Positions 8,436 to 17,301 of a DNA stretch of 64,000 nt are shown here, piece after piece. The notes under the pieces were generated by a model. It made no database searches. It was not told where the DNA came from and saw only the letters and a list, made by a program, of their open reading frames with translations. A program made the position numbers and the translations under genes. The stretch spans positions 124,001-188,000 of the forward strand of contig NZ_SOGN01000035.1 of NCBI RefSeq assembly GCF_004403395.1. The letters run 5' to 3'. This stretch comes from Cryobacterium cheniae. GTDB taxonomy: Bacteria; Actinomycetota; Actinomycetes; Actinomycetales; Microbacteriaceae. Numbering within the stretch: the stretch's first letter is position 1; each line of letters starts with the position of its first letter.

Positions 8436-9436
8436 TCGGTGGCCTCCGGGGCTGCGGCCGTCGGGGCTGCGACGGCCCCATCAGGCGGGAAGTTGAGCAG
8501 GGACTTGGCGTGGTCGCCGCGGTATTCGACCAGGCCGACCAGCCGGCCGTCCGGCGCGACCGCGGCGATCGGCCCGACGGGCACGTCGGTTCCGTCGGTG
8601 CCGTCCGCGCGGGATGGTGCTTCCACCGCGATGCGCTTGCCGTGGCCGAGGTCGATGGCCTGCTGCTCGGTGAGGTCGAGGCGTCCGAGGATGCGCGTGG
8701 CGGCATCCGTCGGGCCGATCAGGCCGGCAGCGACGTCGAGGGCGGCGAGCGGCTGGGCCGCGTCGACCCGGAACGGGCCGATCCGGGTGCGGCGCAGGCT
8801 GGTGAGGTGGCCGCCGACTGAGAGGGCGGCGCCGAGGTCGCGGGCCAGCGCCCGGATATAGGTGCCGGAGGAGCATTCCACCCGCACCTCGAGGTCGAGG
8901 AAGCCGTCGGCCGGGGTCGTTGAGAGCAGCTCGAACGCGCTCACGGTGACGGGGCGGGCCGGAAGGTCGACGGCTTCGCCGGCTCGCACCCTGGCGTAGG
9001 CGCGCTTACCGTCGATCTTGATGGCGCTGACGGAGCTCGGCTGCTGCGCGATGTCACCGGTGAGCGCGCCGATCCCGGCCGCGACGGCTTCCGGGGTGAT
9101 GGCGGCCACGGCGTCGACGGATGCCCGCGCCAGCTCTTCGCCCTCGGCGTCGTCGGTCGTCGTCGAAGCGCCCAGCCGAATGGTCGCCCGGTATTCCTTG
9201 CCGAGGCCGACGACGTACGTCAGCAGCCGGGTGGAGCTGTTGATGCCGAGGATCAGCAGGCCGGTGGCCATCGGGTCCAGCGTGCCGGCGTGGCCGACCT
9301 TGCGGGTGCCGGCCAGGCGGCGGGTGCGGGCGACGGCGTCGTGGCTGGTCCAGCCCTGGGGCTTGTCGACCAGGAGAAGGCCGCTGGCGGTGGCGCCGAC
9401 CTTGCCCGGGGCTGCTTGTTCATTCACTCTTGCCAT
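8432..9436 (-). CDS. truB: tRNA pseudouridine(55) synthase
   Basis: TruB makes the universal pseudouridine at position 55 of the tRNA T-loop. The 334-residue protein shows the family opening LLLVDKPQGWTSHD, the catalytic-Asp motif GHAGTLDPMATGLL, YRATIRLG and the C-terminal binding stretch VECSSGTYIRALARDLG. It is slightly longer than typical because of an Ala-rich C-terminal tail. I chose ATG 9436, about 16 codons before the conserved core; no clear Shine-Dalgarno is visible and the in-frame GTG at 9427 is an alternative. The stop overlaps the next membrane gene by 4 bases. Confidence 0.95.
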   Translation of the reverse strand: MARVNEQAAPGKVGATASGLLLVDKPQGWTSHDAVARTRRLAGTRKVGHAGTLDPMATGLLILGINSSTRLLTYVVGLGKEYRATIRLGASTTTDDAEGEELARASVDAVAAITPEAVAAGIGALTGDIAQQPSSVSAIKIDGKRAYARVRAGEAVDLPARPVTVSAFELLSTTPADGFLDLEVRVECSSGTYIRALARDLGAALSVGGHLTSLRRTRIGPFRVDAAQPLAALDVAAGLIGPTDAATRILGRLDLTEQQAIDLGHGKRIAVEAPSRADGTDGTDVPVGPIAAVAPDGRLVGLVEYRGDHAKSLLNFPPDGAVAAPTAAAPEATE

Positions 9437-9493
9437 GGTATCCGGCGCCGGGTGCGAGCCTGCCCGCCGAGATCCAGCCGGCCGGGCGCGACC

Positions 9494-9499
9494 TAGGCT
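9494..9499 (+). promoter_or_regulatory. -10 box of panE, leaderless type
   Basis: TAGGCT ends exactly 6 bases before ATG 9506, placing the predicted transcription start on the start codon. There is no Shine-Dalgarno sequence. Confidence 0.6.
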
Positions 9500-9505
9500 G
9501 GGGGG

Positions 9506-10510
9506 ATGGAGATTGCGGTGATCGGGGCCGGCGCCCTTGGCGGCACCTTCGCGACCCTGCTCGCCCGGGCGGGTCACACGGTGACCGTGACGGCGCGCGG
9601 GCCGGCGCTGGCGGTCATCCAGGCCGAGGGGATTTCGCTGACCGGCGCCTTCGGAGCCGTGCGGCAGCATCCGCTCGCGCTCGAACGGCTGGCCCGCACC
9701 CCGCAGCTGACGCTGGTCTGCACCAAGGCCCAGGATGCCGCGGCGGCCATCGGCGAGAACGCCCGGGTTCTCGACGGCTCCCCCGTGATCGTCGTGCAGA
9801 ACGGGCTCGACGGGGTACGCACCGCCGGCGCGCTGCTCCCCCGATCGGACTGCTTCGGCGCCCTGTCGATCATCGCGGCGAACTACGCCGCTCCCGGCCG
9901 GGTGACGGTCACCACCGCCGCGCCCACCTATCTGGGCCGGGGAACCGGAGTCGCGGATGCCGCCACTCTCGCCTGGCGGGACGTGCTCGGAGACGCCGTG
10001 CCCACGCTCGCCCTCGACAACTTCGTCGGCGCCCAGTGGACCAAACTGGTCGTCAACATGCTCAACGCCTTGCCCGCGATCACCGGGATGAGCGTTCAGG
10101 CCGTCGTCGACCACCCGGGTCTGCGCCGCGTGATGACCGACAGCATGCGTGAGACCGTGCGGGTGGGGATGAAGAACGGGGTGCGGTTCGGTAGCCTGCA
10201 GGGGCTCGGCGACCGCCCGCTGCGCGCTTTTTCGCGGCTGCCGACGGTCCTCGGCCAGGTGCTGCCGCTGCGGCTGCGGACCCGGATGGGCGATGTGCCG
10301 AACCTGGGGTCGACGCAGCAGAGCCTGAACCGCGGGCAGCTCACCGAGGTCGATTACCTCAACGGCGCGGTGGTGCGCGAAGCCGCCCTGGCGGGCGTGC
10401 GGGTGCCCGTGAACGAGTTGCTGACCGCTCTCGTGCACGAGGTCGAGGCGCGCGGGGTGCCGCTGGCCCCGCCTGACGTGCTGGAGCGGTTCGCGGCGCT
10501 CCGCCGCTGA
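9506..10510 (+). CDS. panE: 2-dehydropantoate 2-reductase (ketopantoate reductase family)
   Basis: PanE reduces ketopantoate to pantoate with NADPH in pantothenate/CoA synthesis. The 334-residue protein has the N-terminal Rossmann motif VIGAGALGGTFATLLARAGH, the family segment VCTKAQD, VQNGLDG, and the catalytic lysine region QWTKLVVNMLNALPAITG, followed by the helical C-terminal domain ending in LTEVDYLNGAVVREA. Several paralogs of this family in actinobacteria reduce other 2-keto acids, so the substrate is probable but not certain. The start is fixed by the -10 box 6 bases upstream. Confidence 0.88.
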   Translation: MEIAVIGAGALGGTFATLLARAGHTVTVTARGPALAVIQAEGISLTGAFGAVRQHPLALERLARTPQLTLVCTKAQDAAAAIGENARVLDGSPVIVVQNGLDGVRTAGALLPRSDCFGALSIIAANYAAPGRVTVTTAAPTYLGRGTGVADAATLAWRDVLGDAVPTLALDNFVGAQWTKLVVNMLNALPAITGMSVQAVVDHPGLRRVMTDSMRETVRVGMKNGVRFGSLQGLGDRPLRAFSRLPTVLGQVLPLRLRTRMGDVPNLGSTQQSLNRGQLTEVDYLNGAVVREAALAGVRVPVNELLTALVHEVEARGVPLAPPDVLERFAALRR

Positions 10511-10517
10511 GCCTCGG

Positions 10518-10582
10518 GGCGCACCCTGTGGAAGCGGGCGCACGGTCGAACGTGCGCCCGATTCCACAACCTGCGCCGCGAG
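10518..10582 (-). repeat. 65-bp palindromic intergenic repeat, copy 1
   Basis: Between the convergent ends of panE and the kinase-like gene lies a long hairpin: 18-base arms at 10527-10544 and 10551-10568 around a 6-base loop, with a GGGCGCACG core. Reverse-complemented, the 65 bases match the element at 18126-18190 at 57 positions, with differences mostly in the loop and one arm. It looks like a REP-like element or bidirectional terminator. Confidence 0.7.
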
Positions 10583-10613
10583 CAAATCGGTGGTCGAGCC
10601 TGACGAGACCCGG

Positions 10614-11270
10614 TCAGCAGCTGTCGAGGAAGACCCGCCGCGGGTCTTCCGGGTTGCTCAGGTCGACGACGGCCGTCGCCCGGCTGCGCGGGCGCACCGC
10701 GCCCCGATAGAGCCGGTCGGCGACCACGTGCTCGTTGACCGGGTCGGCATCGTCGTCGACGCCGGGTCCGAAGCGCACCGCGTCGCCCTCGGTTTCCACC
10801 AGGACGCTGTACGACCACAGGTCGCGCAGTTCCTTGCGGTTCAGGTACTCCCCGTCGAGGATCAGCGTGGCGTCGGGCGGCCCGGTCAGCCAGGTCGGCT
10901 GGACCCAGGTGTCCCGGTCGGCGTCGAACGCCCGGGTGACGAAACCGGTGCTCCCGCCCAACCGGAACGGGTCGAGCAGCACGCGTCGCAGCAGCGAAAA
11001 GTCGTAGAGGTAGCGCAGCAACCGCTCGGGGGATTCCGCTCCTAACCGCGCCTGTTCGGCGCGCGAATGCCGGAAGTCACACAGGGAAGCCCGGAACACC
11101 GGATGCTCAAGCTCGTCGAACACGGCGGCCAGGTCGTCGGCGAAGGCTGCGCGATTCCGGGCATCCGTGCCGTCGACGGCGACGACCGTGCGGCCCAGGC
11201 CATAGACGCCGAGGATTTCGGTGGCGAGTTCGCGCAGGAACGCGATCCGGGGAGTGGAGACAAGCTTCAT
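10614..11270 (-). CDS. Uridine-kinase-like protein with degenerate P-loop
   Basis: This 218-residue protein resembles the actinobacterial uridine kinase/P-loop NTPase family (VVAVDGTDARNRAAFADDL, ILDGEYLNRKELRDLW, and a late RLYRGAVRPRSRATAVVDLSNPEDP). The usual GxxGxGKTT phosphate loop reads DGTDARNRAA, so the Walker lysine is missing and ATP binding is doubtful. Two ATGs are adjacent. I chose 11270 because a TAGGCT box then sits exactly 6 bases upstream, the spacing seen at other genes here. It is divergent from mutY with only 22 bases between start codons. The true substrate is unknown. Confidence 0.75.
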   Translation of the reverse strand: MKLVSTPRIAFLRELATEILGVYGLGRTVVAVDGTDARNRAAFADDLAAVFDELEHPVFRASLCDFRHSRAEQARLGAESPERLLRYLYDFSLLRRVLLDPFRLGGSTGFVTRAFDADRDTWVQPTWLTGPPDATLILDGEYLNRKELRDLWSYSVLVETEGDAVRFGPGVDDDADPVNEHVVADRLYRGAVRPRSRATAVVDLSNPEDPRRVFLDSC

Positions 11271-11276
11271 CATTCG

Positions 11277-11282
11277 AGCCTA
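11277..11282 (-). promoter_or_regulatory. -10 box of the kinase-like gene, leaderless type
   Basis: TAGGCT on the minus strand is 6 bases before ATG 11270. It shares two bases with the mutY -10 box on the other strand, centred on CCTAGG. Confidence 0.6.
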
Positions 11283-11286
11283 GGTT
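11281..11286 (+). promoter_or_regulatory. -10 box of mutY, leaderless type
   Basis: TAGGTT ends 6 bases before the GTG start 11293. It overlaps the opposing -10 box of the kinase-like gene at 11281-11282. Confidence 0.6.
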
Positions 11287-11292
11287 AGAACG

Positions 11293-12204
11293 GTGAATCC
11301 CACCGGAACGCTGCCCGCCGCGGCCGACTCCCCCACCCTCAGCCTCGCCGTCAACGCCTGGTTTCGGAGCCATGCCCGCGACCTGCCCTGGCGCCGCACC
11401 GATTTCGGCGCCTGGGGCGTGCTGGTGAGCGAGTTCATGCTGCAGCAGACCCCCGTCACCCGGGTGATCCCCCACCTCGCGGAATGGCTCGACCGCTGGC
11501 CGACCCCGGCCGACCTGGCCGCAGTGCCTCCCGGCGAGGCCGTGCGGGCCTGGGCTACGCTCGGCTACCCGCGGCGCGCGCTCTGGCTGCACGCCGCCGC
11601 GGTGGAGATCACCGAGCGGCACGACGGGGTGGTGCCCTCCGACGTCGACGCCCTGCTGGCCCTCAGCGGGATCGGCGACTACACGGCCAGGGCGGTGGCC
11701 GCATTCGCCTATGGCCTGCGGCACCCGGTGGTCGACACCAACACCCGGCGCGTCATCGCGCGCGCCGTGGCCGGTCAGGCCGAACCGGCCCCGCCCAGCC
11801 GCACCCGCGACCTCGACTCCATGAGCGCGCTGCTCCCCCTCGCCGTGACCGACGCCGCCGTGTTCAACGCCGGCATGATGGAGCTGGGCGCCCTTGTCTG
11901 CACCGCCAGGAACCCGCGGTGCGACGACTGCCCGATCCAGAGCGCCTGTGCGTGGCGCCGGGCGGACTACCCGCCCTATGCGGGACCGCGGAAGGCCGTT
12001 CAGAAGAAGTTCGAGGGCAGCGACCGGCAGGTGCGCGGCCTGATCATGGCCGAGCTGCGCGCCACCCGGCACCCGGTGACGGATGCCGAGATCACCGGGC
12101 TGTGGCCCGACTCGCCCCAGCGCGACCGGGCTCTGGCCGGCCTCCTGGCCGACGGCCTCGCCGTCGCCACCGCGCCCGGCGAGTACACCCTGCCCCACGA
12201 ATAG
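11293..12204 (+). CDS. mutY: A/G-specific adenine glycosylase
   Basis: MutY removes adenine mispaired with 8-oxoguanine. The 303-residue protein shows the catalytic Glu motif SEFMLQQTPV, the helix-hairpin-helix LSGIGDYTARAV with the downstream catalytic Asp in VVDTNTRR, and the [4Fe-4S] ligands as C-x6-C-x2-C-x5-C in CTARNPRCDDCPIQSAC. The C-terminal 8-oxoG-recognition domain is short compared with the E. coli enzyme, as is common in actinobacteria. The start is GTG, supported by TAGGTT 6 bases upstream and no Shine-Dalgarno. The gene ends convergently to rbfA. Confidence 0.95.
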   Translation: MNPTGTLPAAADSPTLSLAVNAWFRSHARDLPWRRTDFGAWGVLVSEFMLQQTPVTRVIPHLAEWLDRWPTPADLAAVPPGEAVRAWATLGYPRRALWLHAAAVEITERHDGVVPSDVDALLALSGIGDYTARAVAAFAYGLRHPVVDTNTRRVIARAVAGQAEPAPPSRTRDLDSMSALLPLAVTDAAVFNAGMMELGALVCTARNPRCDDCPIQSACAWRRADYPPYAGPRKAVQKKFEGSDRQVRGLIMAELRATRHPVTDAEITGLWPDSPQRDRALAGLLADGLAVATAPGEYTLPHE

Positions 12205-12221
12205 GCACCACGTACACGAAA

Positions 12222-12269
12222 GGCCGAGCCGGGCAGCATCCGCTCACGGATGAGGCATTCGGCTCGGCC
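12222..12269. terminator. Nested stem-loop between convergent mutY and rbfA
   Basis: Perfect 10-base arms GGCCGAGCCG (12222-12231) and CGGCTCGGCC (12260-12269) enclose a smaller hairpin, CATCCG-ctca-CGGATG (12237-12252). It could terminate both convergent transcripts. No long T-run follows on the plus strand. Confidence 0.5.
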
Positions 12270-12300
12270 GTCCGGTCACTGACCGGCCCGTGCTGCGGTG

Positions 12301-12822
12301 CTACTTCTCCGAATCCGCCTCTGCGGCGACCTCGGCGTGCAACCCGACCGCGGGCTCAGCCTCATCATCGTCGTCGTCTTCCTGGTCGTCTTCGTCCTCG
12401 TATTCGCGCGGCTTGACGTAGGGATCCTCGTCGCCGGCATACTTCGCCGTGCGGGCCTGTTCCTCGACCTGCGTGTCGCGCTCGCGCGCCTCACGCAGAA
12501 GATCGTCGATCAGGGCCGCGTTCTCCGGGATGGCGTCCGCGATGAATTCGAGCGACGGCGTGAGTCGGGCGGTGATGTTCTTGCCGACCTCGCTGCGCAG
12601 CATCCCGGTGGCTGCCTTCAGTGCTGCCGCGCTGTCGGCTCGTTCGTCCGCGGAACCGTAGACCGTGTAGAACACCGAGGCGTGCTGCAGGTCGCCGGTG
12701 ACCTTGACGTCGGTGATGGTCACAAAACCGAGCCTCGGATCACGGAGCCCACGCTCGATGCGCTTGGCCACGATGACCTTGATGCGGTCGGCCATTTTCC
12801 TGGCGCGTGCCGGATCTGCCAT
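12301..12822 (-). CDS. rbfA: 30S ribosome-binding factor A
   Basis: RbfA binds the 30S subunit during 16S rRNA 5'-end maturation and cold adaptation. The 173-residue protein has the KH-like core (RKMADRIKVIVAKRIERGLRDPRL, FVTITDVKVTGDLQHASVFYTVYG, LRSEVGKNITARLTPSLEFIAD) in its first 115 residues. After it comes an unusually acidic tail with a run of nearly continuous Asp/Glu (about residues 138-155), probably disordered. GGGAG lies 7 bases before ATG. It follows infB in the conserved nusA-ylxR-infB-rbfA order. Confidence 0.95.
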   Translation of the reverse strand: MADPARARKMADRIKVIVAKRIERGLRDPRLGFVTITDVKVTGDLQHASVFYTVYGSADERADSAAALKAATGMLRSEVGKNITARLTPSLEFIADAIPENAALIDDLLREARERDTQVEEQARTAKYAGDEDPYVKPREYEDEDDQEDDDDDEAEPAVGLHAEVAAEADSEK

Positions 12823-12922
12823 TGTCTAACTCCCATTTCTTGAAAAACTGCCGAAGGTGCGGGCGCCGCCGCGTCCCTGTTCAGGAACCCCGGCGACACC
12901 CGCACCCAACATCCGTAAGTCG

Positions 12923-15790
12923 TTAGACCCGCGGCTTTTCCTTCATTTCGATCGTCTCGATCTCGTCACCGATCTGGATGTCGTTGAACTTGCCCAGGCC
13001 GATACCACACTCGAAGTCCGTACGGACCTCGGTGACGTCGTCCTTGAACCGGCGCAGCGACTCGATGCCCAGGTTGTCTCCCACGACGACACCGTTGCGG
13101 ATGACCCGCGCCTTGGCGTTTCTCGTGATGACACCCGACCGAACGATGACGCCGGCGACGTTTCCGAACTTGGACGAGCTGAACACCTCGCGGATCTCGG
13201 CGACACCACTCTGCACCTCTTCGAACTCGGGCTTGAGCATTCCCTTGAGGGAGTTCTCGATGTCCTCGAGTGCGTTGTAGATGACCGAGTAGAAGCGCAC
13301 GTCCACGCCTTCACGGGCTGCGCGTTCGCGTGCCTTCGTGTCGGGGCGCACGTTGAAGCCGATGATGATGGCGTTGTCGACGGTGGCGAGGTTGACGTCG
13401 CTCTCCGTGACCGCACCGACACCGCGGTGGATGATGCGCAGCTGAACCGAATCGTCGACCTCGATCTTGAGCAGCGACTCTTCCAGGGCCTCAACAGCAC
13501 CGGAAACGTCACCCTTGATGATGAGGTTGAGCGACTCGACCTTGCCCTCTTCGAGTGCACGGGTGAAGTCTTCGAGGCTGATGCGCTTGCGGGCCTTGGC
13601 CAGCAGTGCGTTGCGCTCGGCGGCTTCGCGCTTCTCCGCGATCTGACGTGCCGTGCGGTCTTCCTGGATGACCAGGAAGGTGTCGCCTGCACGAGGAACG
13701 CTGGAGAGGCCCTGGACCTGGACTGCACGGGACGGGGTGGCGGCGAGCACGGGCACGCCGTTCTCGTCTGCCATCGCACGAACGCGGCCGTAGGCCGTGC
13801 CCGCCACGATGGAGTCCCCGACGTTCAGTGTTCCCGACTGGATCAGCACGGTCGCCACGGCGCCGCGACCCTTGTCGAGGCGAGCCTCGATGGCCACGCC
13901 GCGAGCGTCCTTGTCCGGGTTGGCCCGCATGTCGAGACCGGCGTCCGCGGTGAGGAGCACGGCGTTCAGGACTTCCTGGATGCCGGTGCCCTGCTTCGCC
14001 GACACGTCGACGAACATGACGTCTCCACCGTATTCTTCGGCCACGAGACCGAACTCGGTGAGCTGCTGGCGCACCTTCTGCGGGTTGGCGCCGGGCTTGT
14101 CGATCTTGTTCACTGCAACCACGATCGGCACGTTGGCGGCCTGGGCGTGGTTGAGCGCTTCAATCGTCTGCGGCATGATGCCGTCGTCCGCCGCGACCAC
14201 GAGGATGGCGATGTCGGTGACCTGCGCACCACGGGCACGCATGGCGGTGAACGCCTCGTGGCCCGGTGTGTCGATGAAGGTGATGGCACGTTCGATGCCC
14301 TCGTGCTCGGTGATGACCTGGTAGGCACCGATGTGCTGCGTGATCCCACCGGCTTCGCCCGCGGCCACCTTGGCGTTGCGGATGGCGTCGAGGAGCGCGG
14401 TCTTACCGTGGTCGACGTGACCCATGACGGTGACGACGGGTGGACGGGCGACGAGCTCCTCGTCGGTCTCGTCTTCCAACTCCTGGTCGATGTCGATGTC
14501 GAAGCCGAGCAGAAGCTCGCGGTCCTCATCGTCGGGCGAGACCATCTGGATCTTGTAACCGAGCTCGGAACCGAGCACATCGAACGTGGCCTCGTCGAGG
14601 GACTCGGTCGCCGTGGCCATCTCACCGAGGTGGAACAGCACGGTGACCAGGTTTCCGGGGCTCGCGTCGATCTTGTCGGCGAAGTCCGTGATGGACGCAC
14701 CGCGGCGCAGACGCACCACGGTTCCGCCATCGCCGCGGGGTACGCTCACGCCACCCAGCGACGGAGCCTCGCGCAGCTCGAACTCTGCTCTCTTCGTGCG
14801 CTTGGACTTGCGAGCCTTGTTCTTGCCGCCACCGCGACCGAACGCACCAGCGGTTCCACCGCCGGGACCGCGACCGCGACCGCCGGCACCGCCACCACCG
14901 GCGGGGCGGGGCGGGCCGAAACCGGGGGCTCCGGTCGGAGCGCCACCGGGACGCTGGAAGCCGGGGCGGGCGCCGCCGGCGCCGCCCGGAGCGCCACCGG
15001 GACGCTGGAACGCACCGGGACGCTGACCGAAACCGGTCGGGCGGGGAGCCTGGCCGGGTCCGCCCGGACGAGGTGCGCCGGGGCGCGGGGCCGCAGGGCG
15101 CGGAATGTTGCTGGGCGAAGACGTGGAAGGCGGGCGCTGGCCCATGCCCTGCGCGCTCGCGAACGGGTTGTTGCCCGGACGCGGGCTCGGGGTCTTGCCC
15201 ATGCCCTGGTTGCTGGCGAACGGGTTGTTGCCCGGACGAGCCGCGGGCGGCTTCGGAACGGATGCACCGGGCTTGGCAGCGCCTGACGTGGCGCCCTCGG
15301 TCTTGGCGACCGGGGCATCCGTCGCCGGGACGGTCTCGGTGACGACGGCGGCAGCAGCCGCCTTCTCGGCTGCAGCAGCCTTCTCGGCTGCCAGAGCCTT
15401 CTCGGCGGCCTGAGCCTGACGCTCGGCGACCGTGAGCGGGGCAGTCGGCATCGGCGGGGCATCCGCGGCGGGAACAACCGCTTCGGGCACCTCCGGGACC
15501 GGACGTGCGCCCGGCTTGACGGCGAGCTTGGCCGGGGACGGACGTGCGCCGCCCGGCTTCGCGGGGGTGGCCGCGGCGGTCGGCGTGGCGCCGACCGGGG
15601 CAGCGGCGGAAGCCGGCGTGCTCGACCCATCGGCCTGGAGGGCGGCGCGCAAACGGCGCGCTACCGGGGGTTCAACGCTACTGGACGGTCCCTTGACGAA
15701 CTCGCCCATCTCTTTCAATTTAGCAAGGGCTACCTTGCTGTCGACTCCGAGCTCGCTAGCGATCTCGTGTACGCGTGGTTTCGCAGCCAC
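12923..15790 (-). CDS. infB: Translation initiation factor IF-2
   Basis: IF-2 is the GTPase that brings initiator tRNA to the 30S subunit. The 955-residue protein starts with the conserved [15 protein letters not shown] segment at GTG 15790; AGGAG is 4 bases upstream, and a longer reading adds eight unlike residues. An Ala/Pro- then Gly/Arg-rich N-terminal half (about residues 50-330) contains two copies of [12 protein letters not shown]. The GTPase core then begins: [25 protein letters not shown] and NKIDKPGAN, followed by domains II-IV. The low-complexity N-terminus is normal for actinobacterial IF-2. It lies between ylxR and rbfA. Confidence 0.97.
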   Translation of the reverse strand: MAAKPRVHEIASELGVDSKVALAKLKEMGEFVKGPSSSVEPPVARRLRAALQADGSSTPASAAAPVGATPTAAATPAKPGGARPSPAKLAVKPGARPVPEVPEAVVPAADAPPMPTAPLTVAERQAQAAEKALAAEKAAAAEKAAAAAVVTETVPATDAPVAKTEGATSGAAKPGASVPKPPAARPGNNPFASNQGMGKTPSPRPGNNPFASAQGMGQRPPSTSSPSNIPRPAAPRPGAPRPGGPGQAPRPTGFGQRPGAFQRPGGAPGGAGGARPGFQRPGGAPTGAPGFGPPRPAGGGGAGGRGRGPGGGTAGAFGRGGGKNKARKSKRTKRAEFELREAPSLGGVSVPRGDGGTVVRLRRGASITDFADKIDASPGNLVTVLFHLGEMATATESLDEATFDVLGSELGYKIQMVSPDDEDRELLLGFDIDIDQELEDETDEELVARPPVVTVMGHVDHGKTALLDAIRNAKVAAGEAGGITQHIGAYQVITEHEGIERAITFIDTPGHEAFTAMRARGAQVTDIAILVVAADDGIMPQTIEALNHAQAANVPIVVAVNKIDKPGANPQKVRQQLTEFGLVAEEYGGDVMFVDVSAKQGTGIQEVLNAVLLTADAGLDMRANPDKDARGVAIEARLDKGRGAVATVLIQSGTLNVGDSIVAGTAYGRVRAMADENGVPVLAATPSRAVQVQGLSSVPRAGDTFLVIQEDRTARQIAEKREAAERNALLAKARKRISLEDFTRALEEGKVESLNLIIKGDVSGAVEALEESLLKIEVDDSVQLRIIHRGVGAVTESDVNLATVDNAIIIGFNVRPDTKARERAAREGVDVRFYSVIYNALEDIENSLKGMLKPEFEEVQSGVAEIREVFSSSKFGNVAGVIVRSGVITRNAKARVIRNGVVVGDNLGIESLRRFKDDVTEVRTDFECGIGLGKFNDIQIGDEIETIEMKEKPRV

Positions 15791-15866
15791 AATTCTCCTG
15801 TTCCGGGTCTGCACCCGGAAAGGGGCAGACCGTTAGTAACGGACGGGTCTCATTTCGAGCCGCTCA

Positions 15867-16124
15867 TTAGTTATCCATAAGCCTGTTCAGCCTGTTCTCT
15901 AGTTGATTCGCGTCCAATGAACTGGTCACGCGAAGGGCACGCCCGAAAGCATGTCGCCGCAGTGCGTCTTGGAAGCACGCGGTAGTGGGATGCAACCACG
16001 CACCTCGCCCAGGCAGAGTGGCGGTTTCATCCACCACGAGTTCCGCTTCTCGGGCTACGACCCTCAAAAGTGAGGAGCGCGGAGCGCGCGAACGGCATCC
16101 AATGCACGTTCTAACGGGATCCAT
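15867..16124 (-). CDS. ylxR: YlxR family RNA-binding protein (RnpM-like)
   Basis: This 85-residue basic protein has the YlxR signature: RTCIGCRSRAP near the N-terminus, a stretch beginning LLRVVAREAELVVD, and PGRGAWLHP in the middle. Family members bind structured RNA, and the Bacillus homolog (RnpM) modulates RNase P. It follows nusA by 8 bases and precedes infB, the standard order. GGGGG lies just upstream of ATG 16124. Confidence 0.93.
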   Translation of the reverse strand: MDPVRTCIGCRSRAPRSSLLRVVAREAELVVDETATLPGRGAWLHPTTACFQDALRRHAFGRALRVTSSLDANQLENRLNRLMDN

Positions 16125-16132
16125 CGTACCCC

Positions 16133-17146
16133 CTATTCCGTGTCCTCCAGAATGCTGTCCGGCTGAATGTCGATTTTTGCGCCCGTGAGCTTCGCCGCGA
16201 GGCGCGCATTCTGGCCTTCCTTACCGATCGCCAGCGACAGCTGGTAGTCGGGAACGAGGGCTCGGACGGCCTTGATCGACTCGTCGATCACGTAAGAGCT
16301 GGTGACCTTGGCCGGCGACAATGCACTGGCGACGAAGGTGGCCAGGTCGGGCGAGTAGTCGACGATGTCGATCTTCTCGTTGTTGAGCTCCACGGTGACG
16401 GCGCGCACGCGCTGGCCGAGCTCGCCGATGCAGGCGCCCTTGGCGTTGACGCCGGGCTCCGTGGCGCGAACGGCCATCTTGGTGCGGTGACCGGCTTCAC
16501 GGGCCAGTGAGACGATCTCGACGACGCCGCTGGCGATCTCCGGGACCTCCAGGGCGAAGAGGCGACGCACCAGCGACGGGTGCGTGCGCGACACGGTGAT
16601 CTGCGGCCCCTTGAGGCCCTTGCCGACGGCGGTCACGTAGACGCGGATGCGCTGTCCGTGTACATAGCTTTCGCTCGGCACCTGCTCCTCGGGCGGCAGG
16701 ATCGCTTCGATCGTGCCCAAATCGACGTGGATCATGCGCGGGTTCGGCCCCTGCTGGATGATCCCGGCGACGATCTCACCCTCGCGGCCCTTGAATTCAC
16801 CGAGCACGGCGTCATCGGTCAGGTCGCGAAGACGCTGATTGATGACCTGCTTGGCCGCAAAGGCCGCGATGCGGCCGAAATCGGTGGGGTTGTCGACGGC
16901 TTCGCCGACGACGTTGCCCTCTTCATCGTGTTCGGGCACAAAAATGTCGACGTGGCCGGTCTTGCGGTCGAGTACGACCCGCGCCACCGGCTCTTCCTCG
17001 ACGGCCTGCTTCTCGCTGGCTCCACCCTGCTGGGTGTGCTTGACGTAAGCCGTCAGAATTGCTTGCTCAATAATCTGCACGAGTTCCTCGAAGGGAATCT
17101 CTTTCTCGCGCTCCAACTGCCGCAACACGCTGAGGTCGATGTCCAT
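16133..17146 (-). CDS. nusA: Transcription termination/antitermination protein NusA
   Basis: NusA binds RNA polymerase and nascent RNA and controls pausing, termination and rRNA antitermination. The 337-residue protein has the N-terminal polymerase-binding domain (FEELVQIIEQAILTAYVKHTQ), an S1 domain (EIVAGIIQQG, HVDLGTIEAILPPEEQVP) and two KH domains (THPSLVRRLFALEVPEI, CIGELGQRVRAV, AIGKEGQNARLAAKLTG). It lacks the acidic C-terminal repeats of proteobacterial NusA, as usual in actinobacteria. GAGGAGG precedes ATG 17146. The expected upstream neighbour rimP is not here. Confidence 0.96.
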   Translation of the reverse strand: MDIDLSVLRQLEREKEIPFEELVQIIEQAILTAYVKHTQQGGASEKQAVEEEPVARVVLDRKTGHVDIFVPEHDEEGNVVGEAVDNPTDFGRIAAFAAKQVINQRLRDLTDDAVLGEFKGREGEIVAGIIQQGPNPRMIHVDLGTIEAILPPEEQVPSESYVHGQRIRVYVTAVGKGLKGPQITVSRTHPSLVRRLFALEVPEIASGVVEIVSLAREAGHRTKMAVRATEPGVNAKGACIGELGQRVRAVTVELNNEKIDIVDYSPDLATFVASALSPAKVTSSYVIDESIKAVRALVPDYQLSLAIGKEGQNARLAAKLTGAKIDIQPDSILEDTE

Positions 17147-17289
17147 GGCCGGCCTCCTCTATTCAGATCTTGCCGCCGCGAAACTGCGCAGCGGGCTCTG
17201 TCTAGGGTAGCCGACTCCTCGGGCCCCCGTCACCGAGGCAAAGCCTGACCCGCGCCGAAACCGTCTCCACCTCGAGGACCGCGCAGCGC

Positions 17290-17295
17290 TACGCT
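17290..17295 (+). promoter_or_regulatory. -10 box of the DUF1206 gene, leaderless type
   Basis: TACGCT ends 6 bases before ATG 17302; no Shine-Dalgarno sequence is present. Confidence 0.55.
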
Positions 17296-17301
17296 GGGCG
17301 C

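Noticed and set aside
10591-10610. GGTCGAG...GAGACC segment as a separate mobile repeat
   Set aside because: It resembles short intergenic repeats of related actinobacteria, but only a single good copy occurs in the window.
12857-15286. 809-codon open frame opposite infB
   Set aside because: It mirrors infB in the opposite frame, has no recognisable domain and a biased composition; high GC removes stop codons. infB itself is certain.
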